NCBI GenBank assembly: GCA_027038835.1
Contig: JALWGC010000003.1
Coordinates: forward strand, 106,549 to 170,548
Source of the DNA: Helicobacteraceae bacterium
GTDB lineage: Bacteria > Campylobacterota > Campylobacteria > Campylobacterales > Sulfurimonadaceae
DNA: 64,000 nucleotides
Direction of reading: 5' to 3'
Shown here: positions 1-9,380 of the stretch, piece by piece
Layout of the letters: each line of letters opens with the position of its first letter
Numbering within the stretch: the first letter of the stretch is position 1
Translations under genes and position numbers: made by a program
The notes under the pieces: generated by a model
Seen by the model: the letters and a program-made list of their open reading frames with translations, nothing else
Database searches by the model: none
What the model was told of the DNA's origin: nothing

Positions 1-179
1 TGCATGAATGCACGGTAACTTGTGCTTGTGGAAACAGCTTTGTAACTAAAAGCGTAAAAGAGAGCCTTAGAATCGACATCTGTAACGAATGTCACCCATT
101 CTTTACAGGAAGTGAAAGAATGGTCGATACTGCAGGAAGAATCGACAAGTTCAAAAAACGTTACAACATCCAAGACTAA
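1..179 (+). CDS. rpmE: 50S ribosomal protein L31 (5' end missing)
   Basis: C-terminal 58 residues of ribosomal protein L31, a zinc-binding protein of the large ribosomal subunit; the start lies before the window and the in-frame reading begins at base 3. The translation holds the paired cysteine knuckles CACG and [10 protein letters not shown] that bind zinc in the C+ type of L31, and ends in KKRYNIQD. rsmI follows ten bases after the stop, the same order as in Campylobacter jejuni (rpmE, rsmI, rlmB), so co-transcription is likely. Confidence 0.93.
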   Translation, partial: HECTVTCACGNSFVTKSVKESLRIDICNECHPFFTGSERMVDTAGRIDKFKKRYNIQD

Positions 180-188
180 ATCGACGTC

Positions 189-1001
189 TTGCTTCGCTTT
201 GTTCCAACCCCTATCGGGAACATTGCGGATATCACCTTCCGCACACTCGAGGTACTCCAAGAGGCGGAAGTGTTTCTTTGTGAAGATACCCGCGTAACAA
301 AACAACTCCTTTTCATTCTTCAAGAACGATACGACCTGAATCTAAAATCGGATATAGAGTTCATCTCTTTACATTCCCATAATGAAGAGCGTTTTTTGCA
401 AAACGTCGATGTCGAAATGTTTACGAAAAACGTCGTGTACCTTAGCGATGCCGGTATGCCCGCAGTAAGCGACCCGGGCGCGAAACTTGTCGCATTCGCT
501 CAAGAAAACGGTATCGCTTACGATGTACTTCCCGGAAGCAACGCGGTTTTGTGCGCCTTTGCGGCAAGCGGTTTCGAAGCGACGCAATTTTCGTTTTTCG
601 GATTTTTGCCTCATAAAGGCAAAGAGCGGGAGAGCAAACTCCAAGAAGTGTTGCAAAGCCCCTATGTGAGCGTTCTTTACGAGTCCCCACACCGTTTGGA
701 AAAACTTTTGGGCGAGATAGCGAAAAAAGACCCAAACAGGACGGTTTTTTTAGCTAAAGAGCTAACAAAGAAGTACCAAAATTACTTCAAAGGGTATGCC
801 GCGGAATTGCTGGAACAAGTAAGAGGAAAAGTCAAAGGGGAGTGGGTTGTCGTCATCGAGCCCGCAGCTACTTTGAGCGTTGTCGGTAGCATAGGGGTAG
901 AAGAGATTTTAGAGCTTGATATTCCGAAAAAGCAAAAAGCGAAACTTCTTGCGAAAATCACACAAAAAAGCGTAAAAGAATGGTATAACGAACTTTTATA
1001 G
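189..1001 (+). CDS. rsmI: 16S rRNA (cytidine(1402)-2'-O)-methyltransferase RsmI
   Basis: SAM-dependent enzyme that 2'-O-methylates C1402 in the decoding centre of 16S rRNA. The 270-residue protein shows the family signatures: VPTPIGNIADIT at the N-terminus, CEDTR around residue 35, SDAGMPAVSDPG around residues 88-99 and LPGSNAV just after. Length is close to the usual 280. The start is a TTG, chosen because the reading frame matches the conserved N-terminus from its fourth residue; the Shine-Dalgarno is weak, suggesting translational read-on from rpmE. It is followed by rlmB after a 43-base gap that carries its own -10 box. Confidence 0.93.
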   Translation: MLRFVPTPIGNIADITFRTLEVLQEAEVFLCEDTRVTKQLLFILQERYDLNLKSDIEFISLHSHNEERFLQNVDVEMFTKNVVYLSDAGMPAVSDPGAKLVAFAQENGIAYDVLPGSNAVLCAFAASGFEATQFSFFGFLPHKGKERESKLQEVLQSPYVSVLYESPHRLEKLLGEIAKKDPNRTVFLAKELTKKYQNYFKGYAAELLEQVRGKVKGEWVVVIEPAATLSVVGSIGVEEILELDIPKKQKAKLLAKITQKSVKEWYNELL

Positions 1002-1032
1002 CCGCTTTACCCTCCGTTTAAAAACTTTTCGA

Positions 1033-1044
1033 TAAAATACACCG
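1033..1044 (+). promoter_or_regulatory. -10 box immediately before rlmB start (possible leaderless transcript)
   Basis: TAAAAT at 1033-1038 is followed after six bases by the ATG of rlmB at 1045, with no Shine-Dalgarno between them. Campylobacterota -10 elements typically read TAnAAT; if transcription begins the usual 6-8 bases downstream the message would start at or next to the initiation codon. Inferred, not proven. Confidence 0.5.
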
Positions 1045-1728
1045 ATGTTACTATATGCCAAACAACCGATTTACTATTTGATAGAGCACCATCCGCACAA
1101 AATCAAAACGCTCTATCTCGCCAAAGAGATAGAGAAAAAAGAGTACGCACGCTTGATGCGACTTGGTTTTGAGATAAAACGTATCCCTAACGAGGCGGCT
1201 GTGAAAATGGCCAAGGGAGCGCAGCATCAAGGGTTTTTGGCCGATGTCGAAGATGTGCGACTGCATGATTATAGGGAGTTTTTGAAAAAAGACTTCGTTG
1301 TCGTGCTTGCCGGTGTTACCGACGTGGGAAATATCGGTTCGCTCGTTCGAAGCGGTTTCGCACTCGGAGTCGATGCGATGGTGGCGTGCTCGGTGTCGAG
1401 TTTGCCGCTGGAGGCGATAGCGCGAGTGAGTACGGGCGCGCTGTTTGACATGCCTTTTGGTTTGCATAAAAATATCTACGACGTTCTAAACGACCTTAAA
1501 ACATCCGGATTTACCCTGTTTGGGGCGGAGATGGGCGGAGAAGATATTCGAAAGATTTCGCCTGCGAAGAAAAAAGCGCTTGTACTCGGTAGCGAGGGTG
1601 CAGGACTTTCGAAAAAAGTTACAAGCAGGCTCGATAAAACGGTTTCGATACAAATGCAACACGATTTCGACTCGCTCAACGTAGCGGTTGCCGGAGCGAT
1701 TTTGATAGATAGGATGAGAGATGAGTGA
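1045..1728 (+). CDS. rlmB: SpoU-family 23S rRNA 2'-O-ribose methyltransferase (RlmB/TrmH-like)
   Basis: RNA ribose methyltransferase of the SPOUT (SpoU/TrmH) class. All three knot motifs are visible: TDVGNIGSLVRSGFALG (motif 1, about residues 93-109), LVLGSEGAGLSKKV (motif 2, about residue 180) and DSLNVAVAGAILI (motif 3, near the C-terminus). The 227-residue length and short N-terminal L30e-like part fit bacterial RlmB, which methylates G2251 of 23S rRNA, but the exact substrate cannot be read from sequence. The 3' end overlaps the next gene by eight bases, indicating a tight operon. Confidence 0.87.
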   Translation: MLLYAKQPIYYLIEHHPHKIKTLYLAKEIEKKEYARLMRLGFEIKRIPNEAAVKMAKGAQHQGFLADVEDVRLHDYREFLKKDFVVVLAGVTDVGNIGSLVRSGFALGVDAMVACSVSSLPLEAIARVSTGALFDMPFGLHKNIYDVLNDLKTSGFTLFGAEMGGEDIRKISPAKKKALVLGSEGAGLSKKVTSRLDKTVSIQMQHDFDSLNVAVAGAILIDRMRDE

Positions 1729-2608
1729 AGAAGCGGACAAAGAGATAAGCCAAGATTTGGAAAAGTTGCGCTCCATCGGTGCGCAGAAGATTCATCAAAG
1801 AACCCATATAGCGCTTAAGAATGTGCAAGCGATTTTACACTTGAGTTTCGAAGATATCCAAAAAGTGCAACTGATGGGGTTCGTTTCGATTTTGGAGCGG
1901 GAATACGGTGTAAATTTGGATGAGGTGCGTCAAAGTGCCTTGGCGTATTATAAAGAACAAGAGGAAAAAGCATCCTCCCAAGAGGAACCGGAATACAAAA
2001 AAGAGCTACTAACAAGCGGTACGAAAGGGAAAAAACCGTTACTTGCTCTTGTTGGGGTTTTGGTGCTGCTTGTGCTTGCATTTGCGTTGTTCTTTTTTCT
2101 CAAAGACTCTTCCTCCGACGATGCTAACGCACAAAAGGGGCAAATCTCAACTCAATCTACAGTTGAACAAAACTTGAAACCTGATGAAGAATCGTCAGAA
2201 AACTCCGAAGCTATCCAAAAGGGGAGCATTGCTCAAGAGGAGAATGCTACACTCAAGGGCGCGGACGATGAAAATTTGAGTAAGAACGACGAAAATCTTT
2301 CCGTCAATCTCGATGAAACGGCTGTAACACCGACGCTTCGCATCATCCCTAAAACGAAAGTTTGGGTGGGCTATATCGACCTTGCAAACGGAAAGAAAAA
2401 ACAAACTGTTACGAAAAACGAACTCGACCTAAACGGTAGCAAGGATTATTTATTGACTTTTGGGCATGGGTTTATCGATATCGATACATCCGGAAAACTT
2501 CACAGTTTCGAAAAGTCCAAAGGGTTGAAATTTTTGTACAAAGACGGCAATCTTGAAGAGATAGACGCGCAGGAGTTCAAACGCTACAACAAAGGAAAAC
2601 TATGGTAA
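1721..2608 (+). CDS. Bitopic inner-membrane protein with RodZ-like architecture
   Basis: Unnamed Campylobacterota protein (position of C. jejuni Cj0152c). Residues 1-85 form a soluble helical region with a segment (residues 36-80) that resembles a small helix-turn-helix fold. One strongly hydrophobic helix spans about 106-127, followed by a Ser/Glu/Asn-rich linker (about 128-205) and a compact beta-rich C-terminal domain (IIPKTKVWVGYIDL to the end) that would be periplasmic. Cytoplasmic helical domain, single membrane span, acidic linker and periplasmic beta domain are also the plan of RodZ, so a role in envelope or cell-shape organisation is possible but is only an architectural analogy. It overlaps rlmB by eight bases and the next gene by seven. 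Confidence 0.75.
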   Translation: MSEEADKEISQDLEKLRSIGAQKIHQRTHIALKNVQAILHLSFEDIQKVQLMGFVSILEREYGVNLDEVRQSALAYYKEQEEKASSQEEPEYKKELLTSGTKGKKPLLALVGVLVLLVLAFALFFFLKDSSSDDANAQKGQISTQSTVEQNLKPDEESSENSEAIQKGSIAQEENATLKGADDENLSKNDENLSVNLDETAVTPTLRIIPKTKVWVGYIDLANGKKKQTVTKNELDLNGSKDYLLTFGHGFIDIDTSGKLHSFEKSKGLKFLYKDGNLEEIDAQEFKRYNKGKLW

Positions 2609-3435
2609 AAGCGGCTTTGCTGGCTGCACTGCTTTGGGTGTTCGCGCTGGGAGCTTCGAACGAAGAGGAGATGGTGCTTGAGAAAGTGCATTCGATTTTG
2701 GAGGAGAACAACTACAAAAGAAACGAAGCGTTTATAAAGATCATTTTTTCTCCGTATGAAGATTTCGTTACACAAGAGAGAGTCGATTCGCTCAAAGTGG
2801 TCGAGACGTTGAAAAAAAACGGCTTGCTCGATCTTTTCTTCGATAAACCGACACGTATCGTTTTGGAGTTCAAAACCAACGGCACACCGCTGTTTTTCGT
2901 AAAAATCGTCGGAGATACTCTGCGTAAAATCGGCTATTACCGCTACGTTACCGATTCGTCGCTGTACGATAACAGCGAATTTGTATGGAGGGTTGCCGTC
3001 GTTTCGGAATACGCCGTCGATCCGACGATTTTGCAAACCGAGCTGGAAAAAAACGGTTGTAGTATCGTCGATATCTCCAGAAGTTCCAAAAAAGAGTGGA
3101 GTTACGTTGTCGATATGCAAAACGCTCATCTCGATGTCGAAGCGCTTCAAAGCGGTTTCGAAAAAGAGCTTAAACGCTCTTTGTATCCGTATTGGTTCGA
3201 TGTTTCGAGTATTCGAAAACTGCGGATTGTAAGCAAAGGGAGAAACAGATGGTATCCCGATATTTCGTTCTACGATCGAAAGCTCCATCTAGTCAAAGTG
3301 ATTCAGCGAAATAGGCGGATGTTCGATGTGAGTGTAGTTATACCCAAAAATGCGACATATATCAAGATTTCCGATATCTACACGATGAAAAACATAAAAG
3401 ATAAAATGGTGCTTCGACCAAGTGGGTATAGATAG
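2602..3435 (+). CDS. Conserved periplasmic protein (Cj0151c position)
   Basis: A 277-residue exported protein. The N-terminus KAALLAALLWVFALGAS is a clear signal peptide with cleavage expected after about residue 19; there are no further membrane spans. The remaining sequence is mixed alpha/beta, rich in aromatic and charged residues, and ends in a segment (FDVSVVIPKNATYIKISDIYTM broken across residues 241-262) that looks like a beta-rich domain. It overlaps the upstream bitopic protein by seven bases, and the pair is conserved together in Campylobacter, suggesting that they act in the same envelope process. No catalytic motif is recognised, so no function is assigned. Confidence 0.75.
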   Translation: MVKAALLAALLWVFALGASNEEEMVLEKVHSILEENNYKRNEAFIKIIFSPYEDFVTQERVDSLKVVETLKKNGLLDLFFDKPTRIVLEFKTNGTPLFFVKIVGDTLRKIGYYRYVTDSSLYDNSEFVWRVAVVSEYAVDPTILQTELEKNGCSIVDISRSSKKEWSYVVDMQNAHLDVEALQSGFEKELKRSLYPYWFDVSSIRKLRIVSKGRNRWYPDISFYDRKLHLVKVIQRNRRMFDVSVVIPKNATYIKISDIYTMKNIKDKMVLRPSGYR

Positions 3436-3467
3436 AGGCTTAAAGCCCATCGTAAATCTTTTTACGC

Positions 3468-3473
3468 TAAAAT
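3468..3473 (+). promoter_or_regulatory. -10 box of the aminotransferase-hom unit
   Basis: TAAAAT inside the context TTACGCTAAAATTG, 28 bases before the ATG at 3502, with a GAGGA Shine-Dalgarno between them. It matches the Campylobacterota -10 pattern and lies in the only gap (66 bases) between the envelope genes and the aminotransferase. Confidence 0.55.
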
Positions 3474-3501
3474 TGCGCAATTTCAATGAGGATAGTGGGA
3501 T

Positions 3502-4728
3502 ATGTTTGACGAGATAGTTTTTGACAGAATGGAGAGGCTTCCGAAGTACGTTTTTGCCGAAATAAACGACATCAAGATGCAGCGCCGAAGAGAAGGGCGT
3601 GATGTTATCGATTTTTCGATGGGAAATCCCGATGGTGACACCCCCGAGCATATTAGAGCCAAACTCGTCGAGTCCGCTCAAAAAACGAAAACGCACGGTT
3701 ACTCGAGCTCCAAAGGGATACCGAAACTTCGCCAAGCGATAGCCGATTGGTACAAAAGACGCTATGGGGTGGAGCTCGACCCTGAGAGTGAATGTGTCGC
3801 GACGATGGGAAGTAAAGAAGGGTACAGCCATCTGGCGTATGCCATCACCAACCCGGGCGATGTAGCGGTCGTACCCGACCCGACATATCCTATCCACTCC
3901 TATGCGTTCATTTTAGCCGGTGGCAACGTCGTGAAATTCGGTTTGGAGTACGATGACGAATACAAACTCGATGAAGACAAATTTTTCGAAAGTCTGGAGC
4001 GTGTATTCAAAGAAAACTCCCCTCGCCCAAAATACGTTCTTGTCAACTTCCCCCACAATCCTACGACGGTAACGGTCGAGCCGGAATTTTATGTCAGACT
4101 CGTGGAGATGGCGAAGCGGGAGCGTTTTTACATCATCTCCGACATCGCATACGGCGATATCACGTTCGAGGGGTACAAAACCCCTTCCATTATGAGTGTC
4201 GAGGGAGCGAAAGATGTCGCCGTGGAGAGTTTCACCCTTTCGAAAAGCTACAACATGGCAGGGTGGCGTGTCGGCTTTTTTGTCGGAAACAAAAAGCTTA
4301 TCGGCGCATTGCAGAAGATAAAATCTTGGCTTGATTACGGAATGTTCACCCCGATTCAAGTTGCCGCTACCGTAGCGCTTAATGGCGATCAAACTTGCGT
4401 ACATGAAATAACGCAGAAGTATTACCATAGAGAACAAGTACTTATCGAAGCGTTTGGCAGAGCCGGCTGGGAGATAAAGAAAAACAGAGCGACGATGTTC
4501 GTTTGGGCGAAGATTCCAAAATGTGTCGAGCATCTTGGAAGTTTGGAGTTTTCCAAGCGCTTACTCATAGAAGCGGATGTCGCGGTGGCTCCGGGGATCG
4601 GTTTTGGAGAGTACGGCGAGGGGTATGTGCGAATAGCGTTGATAGAAAACGACAAGCGTATTCGCCAAGCGGCGAAAAACATCAAGCGGTTTTTAAAACA
4701 ATTCGATTGCGAGAACAACAATGGTTAA
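3502..4728 (+). CDS. PLP-dependent aminotransferase, class I/II (AlaC/LL-DAP aminotransferase-like)
   Basis: Fold-type I aminotransferase of 408 residues. The cofactor lysine is K248 in the motif FTLSKSYNMAGWRVGF; N186 in HNPTT and D214 in SDIAYGD are the residues that usually contact the pyridine ring and phenolate. The N-terminus FSMGNPDGDTPEHI is typical of the AlaC / LL-diaminopimelate aminotransferase group, which uses alanine, glutamate or diaminopimelate; substrate cannot be settled here. It corresponds to C. jejuni Cj0150c and overlaps hom by eight bases, so it is likely co-expressed with homoserine dehydrogenase and may serve the aspartate-family pathway. Confidence 0.88.
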   Translation: MFDEIVFDRMERLPKYVFAEINDIKMQRRREGRDVIDFSMGNPDGDTPEHIRAKLVESAQKTKTHGYSSSKGIPKLRQAIADWYKRRYGVELDPESECVATMGSKEGYSHLAYAITNPGDVAVVPDPTYPIHSYAFILAGGNVVKFGLEYDDEYKLDEDKFFESLERVFKENSPRPKYVLVNFPHNPTTVTVEPEFYVRLVEMAKRERFYIISDIAYGDITFEGYKTPSIMSVEGAKDVAVESFTLSKSYNMAGWRVGFFVGNKKLIGALQKIKSWLDYGMFTPIQVAATVALNGDQTCVHEITQKYYHREQVLIEAFGRAGWEIKKNRATMFVWAKIPKCVEHLGSLEFSKRLLIEADVAVAPGIGFGEYGEGYVRIALIENDKRIRQAAKNIKRFLKQFDCENNNG

Positions 4729-5983
4729 AGTAGGAATTATCGGTGTAGGAACGGTTGGAGAGAGTGTCGCCAACATCTTGAAAGAGAACCAAGATGTCAT
4801 CTCCGCGCGCGCGGGAGCGATGATCGAGGTGAAAAAAGGGGTCGTAAGAAGCCTCGATAAAAAACGAAATGTCGAAATAGCGCTCACGACTGACGTGAAC
4901 GAAGTGCTTGAAGATGAAGAGATAGATATCGTCGTCGAGCTCATGGGGGGTGTCGAAGAGGCGTACGAAGTGGTCAAAAAAGCGCTAAAAAACGGTAAAG
5001 CGGTCGTAACGGCGAACAAGGCGCTTTTGGCGTACCATCGCTACGAGCTTGCCGAGCTCGCCAAAGATATAGCGTTCGAGTACGAAGCGAGCGTGGCAGG
5101 AGGGATTCCAATCATCAACGCACTTCGCGAAGGGCTTTCGGCAAACCACATCGAATCTATCATGGGGATTATGAACGGGACGTGTAACTACATGCTAACG
5201 AAGATGCGCGACGAGGGTGCCGCGTATGACGAGATACTCAAAGAAGCGCAAGAGCTTGGTTACGCCGAAGCGGATCCGACGTTCGATGTGGGTGGATTCG
5301 ATGCCGCGCACAAGCTGCTCATCCTCGCTTCTATCGCTTACGGTATAGATGCCAAGCCGGAGGATATCCTCATAGAGGGGATCGAGAATATCACTCAAGA
5401 GGATATCGCATTTGCCAAAGAGTTCGGATACGAAATCAAACTGCTGGGAATAGCGAAAAAAGAGCGTAGCGAAGTGGAACTTCGTGTTCATGCCGCACTT
5501 ATCAAAAAAGAGGAGATGATAGCCAAGATAGACGGCGTCATGAACGGTATAAGCGTCGTTGGCGACAAAGTGGGCGAGACGCTTTATTACGGTCCGGGTG
5601 CCGGCGGTGATGCGACTGCGAGTGCCGTCATAGCCAATATCGTCGATATAGCAAGAAGCGGAAAAAGCGCTCCTATGTTAGGGTTCGATCGTCCAATGGA
5701 AGGGAAGTTGACACTCAAAGAGAGTGCCGATGTCCATTCCAAATACTATTTGCGTATCAATGTCAATGACAAAACGGGGGTTTTGGCAAAACTCACAAAA
5801 CTGTTCGAGCATTACAGCATCTCCATAGAAACCATGCTGCAACGCCCGACACAAAACGAAAGCGCGAACCTCCTTATCTCCACCCACTTGGCAAAAGAGA
5901 GCGATATTCAGGAGCTGATGGATAAAATAGCCTCGCTCGAATTCGTCAACTCCAAACCGGTGATGATCCGCATCGTATCGTAA
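4721..5983 (+). CDS. hom: Homoserine dehydrogenase
   Basis: Reduces aspartate semialdehyde to homoserine, the branch point to threonine and methionine. The 420-residue protein has an N-terminal Rossmann motif GVGTVG (residues 8-13), the conserved TANKALLA segment (about residue 100), the substrate region GIMNGTCNYML (about residues 148-158) and a C-terminal ACT domain from about residue 345 (YYLRINVNDKTGVLAKL), through which threonine commonly exerts feedback inhibition. The start overlaps the aminotransferase stop. A hairpin at 5999-6028 ends the unit. Confidence 0.95.
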   Translation: MVKVGIIGVGTVGESVANILKENQDVISARAGAMIEVKKGVVRSLDKKRNVEIALTTDVNEVLEDEEIDIVVELMGGVEEAYEVVKKALKNGKAVVTANKALLAYHRYELAELAKDIAFEYEASVAGGIPIINALREGLSANHIESIMGIMNGTCNYMLTKMRDEGAAYDEILKEAQELGYAEADPTFDVGGFDAAHKLLILASIAYGIDAKPEDILIEGIENITQEDIAFAKEFGYEIKLLGIAKKERSEVELRVHAALIKKEEMIAKIDGVMNGISVVGDKVGETLYYGPGAGGDATASAVIANIVDIARSGKSAPMLGFDRPMEGKLTLKESADVHSKYYLRINVNDKTGVLAKLTKLFEHYSISIETMLQRPTQNESANLLISTHLAKESDIQELMDKIASLEFVNSKPVMIRIVS

Positions 5984-5998
5984 ACAATCTGCAAAATT

Positions 5999-6028
5999 CT
6001 ATGCACAATATTTTTTTGTTGTGCATAG
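5999..6028 (+). terminator. Hairpin after hom
   Basis: CTATGCACAA at 5999-6008 pairs perfectly with TTGTGCATAG at 6019-6028 across a ten-base T-rich loop, 16 bases after the hom stop. The tail is TATAT rather than a run of T, so it may be a weak or processed terminator. Confidence 0.6.
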
Positions 6029-6135
6029 TATATAAAAAATTCACTTCACGGATGAATTTCATTTTTCATTTTTTCTGTTACTTTTTGCAACATAGATTTG
6101 AAAAATAGAAAATATTTGATTCTACTCTGTTATGT

Positions 6136-6156
6136 TAAAATATGATAATGTATAAT
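6136..6156 (+). promoter_or_regulatory. Promoter region of the 1061-residue secreted protein
   Basis: TAAAAT at 6136-6141 and TATAAT at 6151-6156 are -10 candidates in a very AT-rich 202-base gap (5984-6185). An AAAGGA Shine-Dalgarno lies just before the ATG at 6186. Apart from the hom terminator, nothing else is visible in this gap. Confidence 0.5.
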
Positions 6157-6185
6157 AAGCAAGAGTATTTTTTTAAAGGAATGAT

Positions 6186-9100
6186 ATGAATATGGTGAAA
6201 ATCTTTTTTAGTATGGTATTTTTCGGTGTTGGGCTTTACTCTTACGACGTTTTTTATGGTGCTTTGGAGCAAAACGCTACGGATGTGACATATACAAAAA
6301 GAGGAAGTTATACTGGAGTATATACTTCATCCGATTTGGTTAACAAAATATTAACAGGAGATAGTGCCAACACAACTACCTATCACTATGTTTACGACAA
6401 CAACGGCCTTATTGAAAAGATCGTTCAATATGATGGTGATAGCAATACAACGAGTGATTTTGCAACTTTCAAAAAAGATGAGAATGGGAAATACGAATCG
6501 ATAAACGGCTTGATGGTCGAATATTACAATAAATTTTACTGCGATATAAATTTTGTCTATAACGACAGCGGTGCATTGTCTGAAGAGATTGTCGAATATA
6601 AAAGTGTAGATGACAACACGACAAAAAAAATAATAGTTTTAAAACATGAAGGTGATGATATTACGGCTATGATCGATAAACAAGATATGGGCTATCCAAA
6701 TATGTTTGTCCATGAATATAAGTTTCATAAAAATATATCTTGTAAGACGGAGCCTTGTTTGTTGGAGCTTTTCGCTAAAGAAAAGATTAACAATGCTCTT
6801 GGTTTGTTGGCTGGATTGAAGGCTAGAACCCAGTCGGTGAATTTTCTTTATCAATTGAAAAGCTCTACAGGTACTCCGGAGCAATGGGATTATGAAAGAA
6901 TCAATTCCGGAAGCGACGATAATACGACTTGGAATCTAAAATATACTTTTCAAAACGATTCGTTAAGTGATGTCAAAATTTATAAAAACGATTCCAATTC
7001 TTACGTACAGGAAAATAAAGTAATATATGATGAGAACGGTAGCTTTTCTAAATATGCTTTCTATGATGAAAACGGTACGCTTACTGAAGTGCGATATAAG
7101 CTTGACCATGCATATGAAAGTGGAAAGAAGACATCTACTTCTTTGGAGATAGATGGAGATGCTTTTTTTACAGCTACTTATAAAGATGGAAGAGTCGATG
7201 GATACGAGATAAGTGATTTGATTAAAAATGCAAATGATTCGCAGTTGAGTAATTATGCCGATAAGCTTGTTTCTTTTTATAGGTTTATCGCTTCGAATAA
7301 TATCCAAGGGATCGATGAGCTTAAAAAATTCCTCTCTCTTTCACCCGATTTTTTAGCTTATTTGAAAGAGAATAGTATCGACATTGGAAAAGAGGGTATA
7401 GCCGTACATAGTTTTATTGATTATTATGTTTCCAAAGAAGAACAAATAGTTTATAGTTTTTATGATGGAATGAAAGTTTATGTTGAGCATATGCCTTCTG
7501 GTGCTTTTAGGGTTATGGCATCTCATTGTGCATACAACTTTTTTCAAAACGATCCGATTTTGAAAACGTGTTTGGGTGATAAAACGCAATATAGCGTTGA
7601 ACAAACTAAAAACGATAAAGTCTCTTTTATAAAGTCACTGCATTATGATGAAAATGAAACTTTGGATCATGTGACTACAAGTTTGTTTAGTTACAACGCA
7701 AATGGATTGCTTCAAGATTCGTTGGTTGATTCTATTGAAACTTACCATACATACAATTCGAATGGAAAGATCGTCAAACAAACAAACTCACAATTGGTTA
7801 CAATCTACAAGTATAACGATTCAGGGAAAAAAGAGTACGAAAAAATAGTCGATTTCATAAACGGTACAATTCAAGAAGTGTATCTTACATACGATGATAA
7901 TGGACGAATTGAAAAAGAGGATACGAATGTGTCGTTTACACCTACTTACTCAGGTGGTGATGTTGCGCACAGTGAAAAGCGTACTTACTCCTATGAGTCG
8001 AATGGTGTGATACATATCGATGTCGATGCCGATTTCAATGGAACTGCCAAGTCTTGGAAAGAGTTGATAATGGACCTTCATTTAGAAGACGGTAGAACCG
8101 CAAAAACGAAAATCAAGTTGACTGATAGTGGTATTATTGATCAAATGTATGCTTTGGATGGGAAAATCTACGATGCTTCTAACAGATTGAGCGCTTCAGG
8201 TACTGTAGTATTCGATATTCCGGCTAATTGCCGTGATGATGACTATGATATCAATTGTACTGTTGAAGAAGCGGGTATCAAAGATAGAAACAATACAATA
8301 GTTGTATTGAGCTCTTTTGGATATGTCGGTGATACCGACTTGTTAAGTTGGGAAGAAAGTATATTTTTAAACACGAGGTATAGAACGGAGTATATTTACG
8401 ACGATAACAACGAAAAAGTACTCAAAAGGGTACATAGAATTATAGATGGAGACAATAATACAGACAAGCTAAGTGCGATAGACTATTATTATTACAATAA
8501 GGTGAATCTGCCAAAAGATTATAATGGAAATAAAATTGTAATCGATACTGACGGAGCAATTTCATTTTTGCGTGACGGCGAATATGTGAAAGTCGATATA
8601 GACGAATATGTTGCAAAGAAAACTACGGAAAATAACGATAATACTGCCGATACCAATACTTCAGAAGACGACAATGCAACCGATGCAAACGGGAACGGCA
8701 ATGAAGAAAATAACGATACAGGAGTGACCGATACGCAAGCCGGAGAAGACAACAATGCAACCGATGCAAACGGGAACGGCAATGAAGAAAATAACGATAC
8801 AGGAGTGACCGATACGCAAGCCGGAGAAGACAACAATGCAACCGATGCAAACGGGAACGGCAATGAAGAAAATAACGATACAGGAGTGACCGATACGCAA
8901 GCCGGAGAAGACAACAATGCAACCGATGCAAACGGGAACGGCGATGGAACAACTGATTTGGAAGATAACAATGAAACGGTTATCGAGATTGAAACTACCG
9001 ATAATACCGATGCGAATACATCGAATCAACCAACTGTTTATGATAAGGATATCGACGGAGTGAAAATTCATTCCGAAATAACCGATGAAAAACATTTAGT

Positions 9101-9371
9101 TTATTCGATTACGGATGATACTAACGCTTCTACAAATGTAGAAATATCGATTCCCGGGGCGAAATTGCAAATTTCCAACGATTATAAAGCTACAATAACC
9201 TTGCCGATGATAACTGCATCTAGTATTGTCATAGATAAACAAGGGAATGTAAGTGTAAAAATTCAAGGTGTTGTATTGCCTAAAGAGAAATTACCAAAAG
9301 GTACGAAAGTGCAAGTTGGAGAATCAACAATAAAATTGACTATACCAATGCCGGAAAGATTGGTATTTTAG
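6186..9371 (+). CDS. Large secreted repeat protein with YD-like repeats and an acidic Asn/Asp-rich linker
   Basis: A 1061-residue protein of unknown function. The N-terminus (VKIFFSMVFFGVGLYSYD) is a signal peptide. Residues about 60-770 contain scattered units such as YDENGTLTEVRY, YNANGLLQDSL and YDDNGRIEKED, which resemble the YD repeats of RHS-type secreted or surface proteins but are irregular. Residues about 815-930 form a Asp/Asn/Thr/Gly-rich linker made of perfect 27-residue repeats, followed by a beta-rich C-terminal domain (ISNDYKATITLPMI onward). The gene is AT-richer than its neighbours and has relaxed codon use, consistent with lateral transfer or fast evolution. A small lipoprotein follows after nine bases and is probably its operon partner. 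A surface or secreted role is inferred. Confidence 0.8.
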   Translation: MNMVKIFFSMVFFGVGLYSYDVFYGALEQNATDVTYTKRGSYTGVYTSSDLVNKILTGDSANTTTYHYVYDNNGLIEKIVQYDGDSNTTSDFATFKKDENGKYESINGLMVEYYNKFYCDINFVYNDSGALSEEIVEYKSVDDNTTKKIIVLKHEGDDITAMIDKQDMGYPNMFVHEYKFHKNISCKTEPCLLELFAKEKINNALGLLAGLKARTQSVNFLYQLKSSTGTPEQWDYERINSGSDDNTTWNLKYTFQNDSLSDVKIYKNDSNSYVQENKVIYDENGSFSKYAFYDENGTLTEVRYKLDHAYESGKKTSTSLEIDGDAFFTATYKDGRVDGYEISDLIKNANDSQLSNYADKLVSFYRFIASNNIQGIDELKKFLSLSPDFLAYLKENSIDIGKEGIAVHSFIDYYVSKEEQIVYSFYDGMKVYVEHMPSGAFRVMASHCAYNFFQNDPILKTCLGDKTQYSVEQTKNDKVSFIKSLHYDENETLDHVTTSLFSYNANGLLQDSLVDSIETYHTYNSNGKIVKQTNSQLVTIYKYNDSGKKEYEKIVDFINGTIQEVYLTYDDNGRIEKEDTNVSFTPTYSGGDVAHSEKRTYSYESNGVIHIDVDADFNGTAKSWKELIMDLHLEDGRTAKTKIKLTDSGIIDQMYALDGKIYDASNRLSASGTVVFDIPANCRDDDYDINCTVEEAGIKDRNNTIVVLSSFGYVGDTDLLSWEESIFLNTRYRTEYIYDDNNEKVLKRVHRIIDGDNNTDKLSAIDYYYYNKVNLPKDYNGNKIVIDTDGAISFLRDGEYVKVDIDEYVAKKTTENNDNTADTNTSEDDNATDANGNGNEENNDTGVTDTQAGEDNNATDANGNGNEENNDTGVTDTQAGEDNNATDANGNGNEENNDTGVTDTQAGEDNNATDANGNGDGTTDLEDNNETVIEIETTDNTDANTSNQPTVYDKDIDGVKIHSEITDEKHLVYSITDDTNASTNVEISIPGAKLQISNDYKATITLPMITASSIVIDKQGNVSVKIQGVVLPKEKLPKGTKVQVGESTIKLTIPMPERLVF
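8671..8945 (+). repeat. Perfect 81-bp tandem repeat inside the secreted protein gene
   Basis: Three full 81-bp units (from 8671, 8752 and 8833) and a 32-base partial fourth (from 8914). Each encodes 27 residues that run NNATDANGNGNEE and then NNDTGVTDTQAGED. Units are identical at DNA level apart from the first bases of copy one, so the array is young and can change length by slippage without shifting the frame. Confidence 0.95.
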
Positions 9372-9380
9372 GAGATGAAA

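Noticed and set aside
442..735. Antisense frames across rsmI, and similar shadows across many genes
   Set aside because: They mirror well-supported coding genes and lack start signals.
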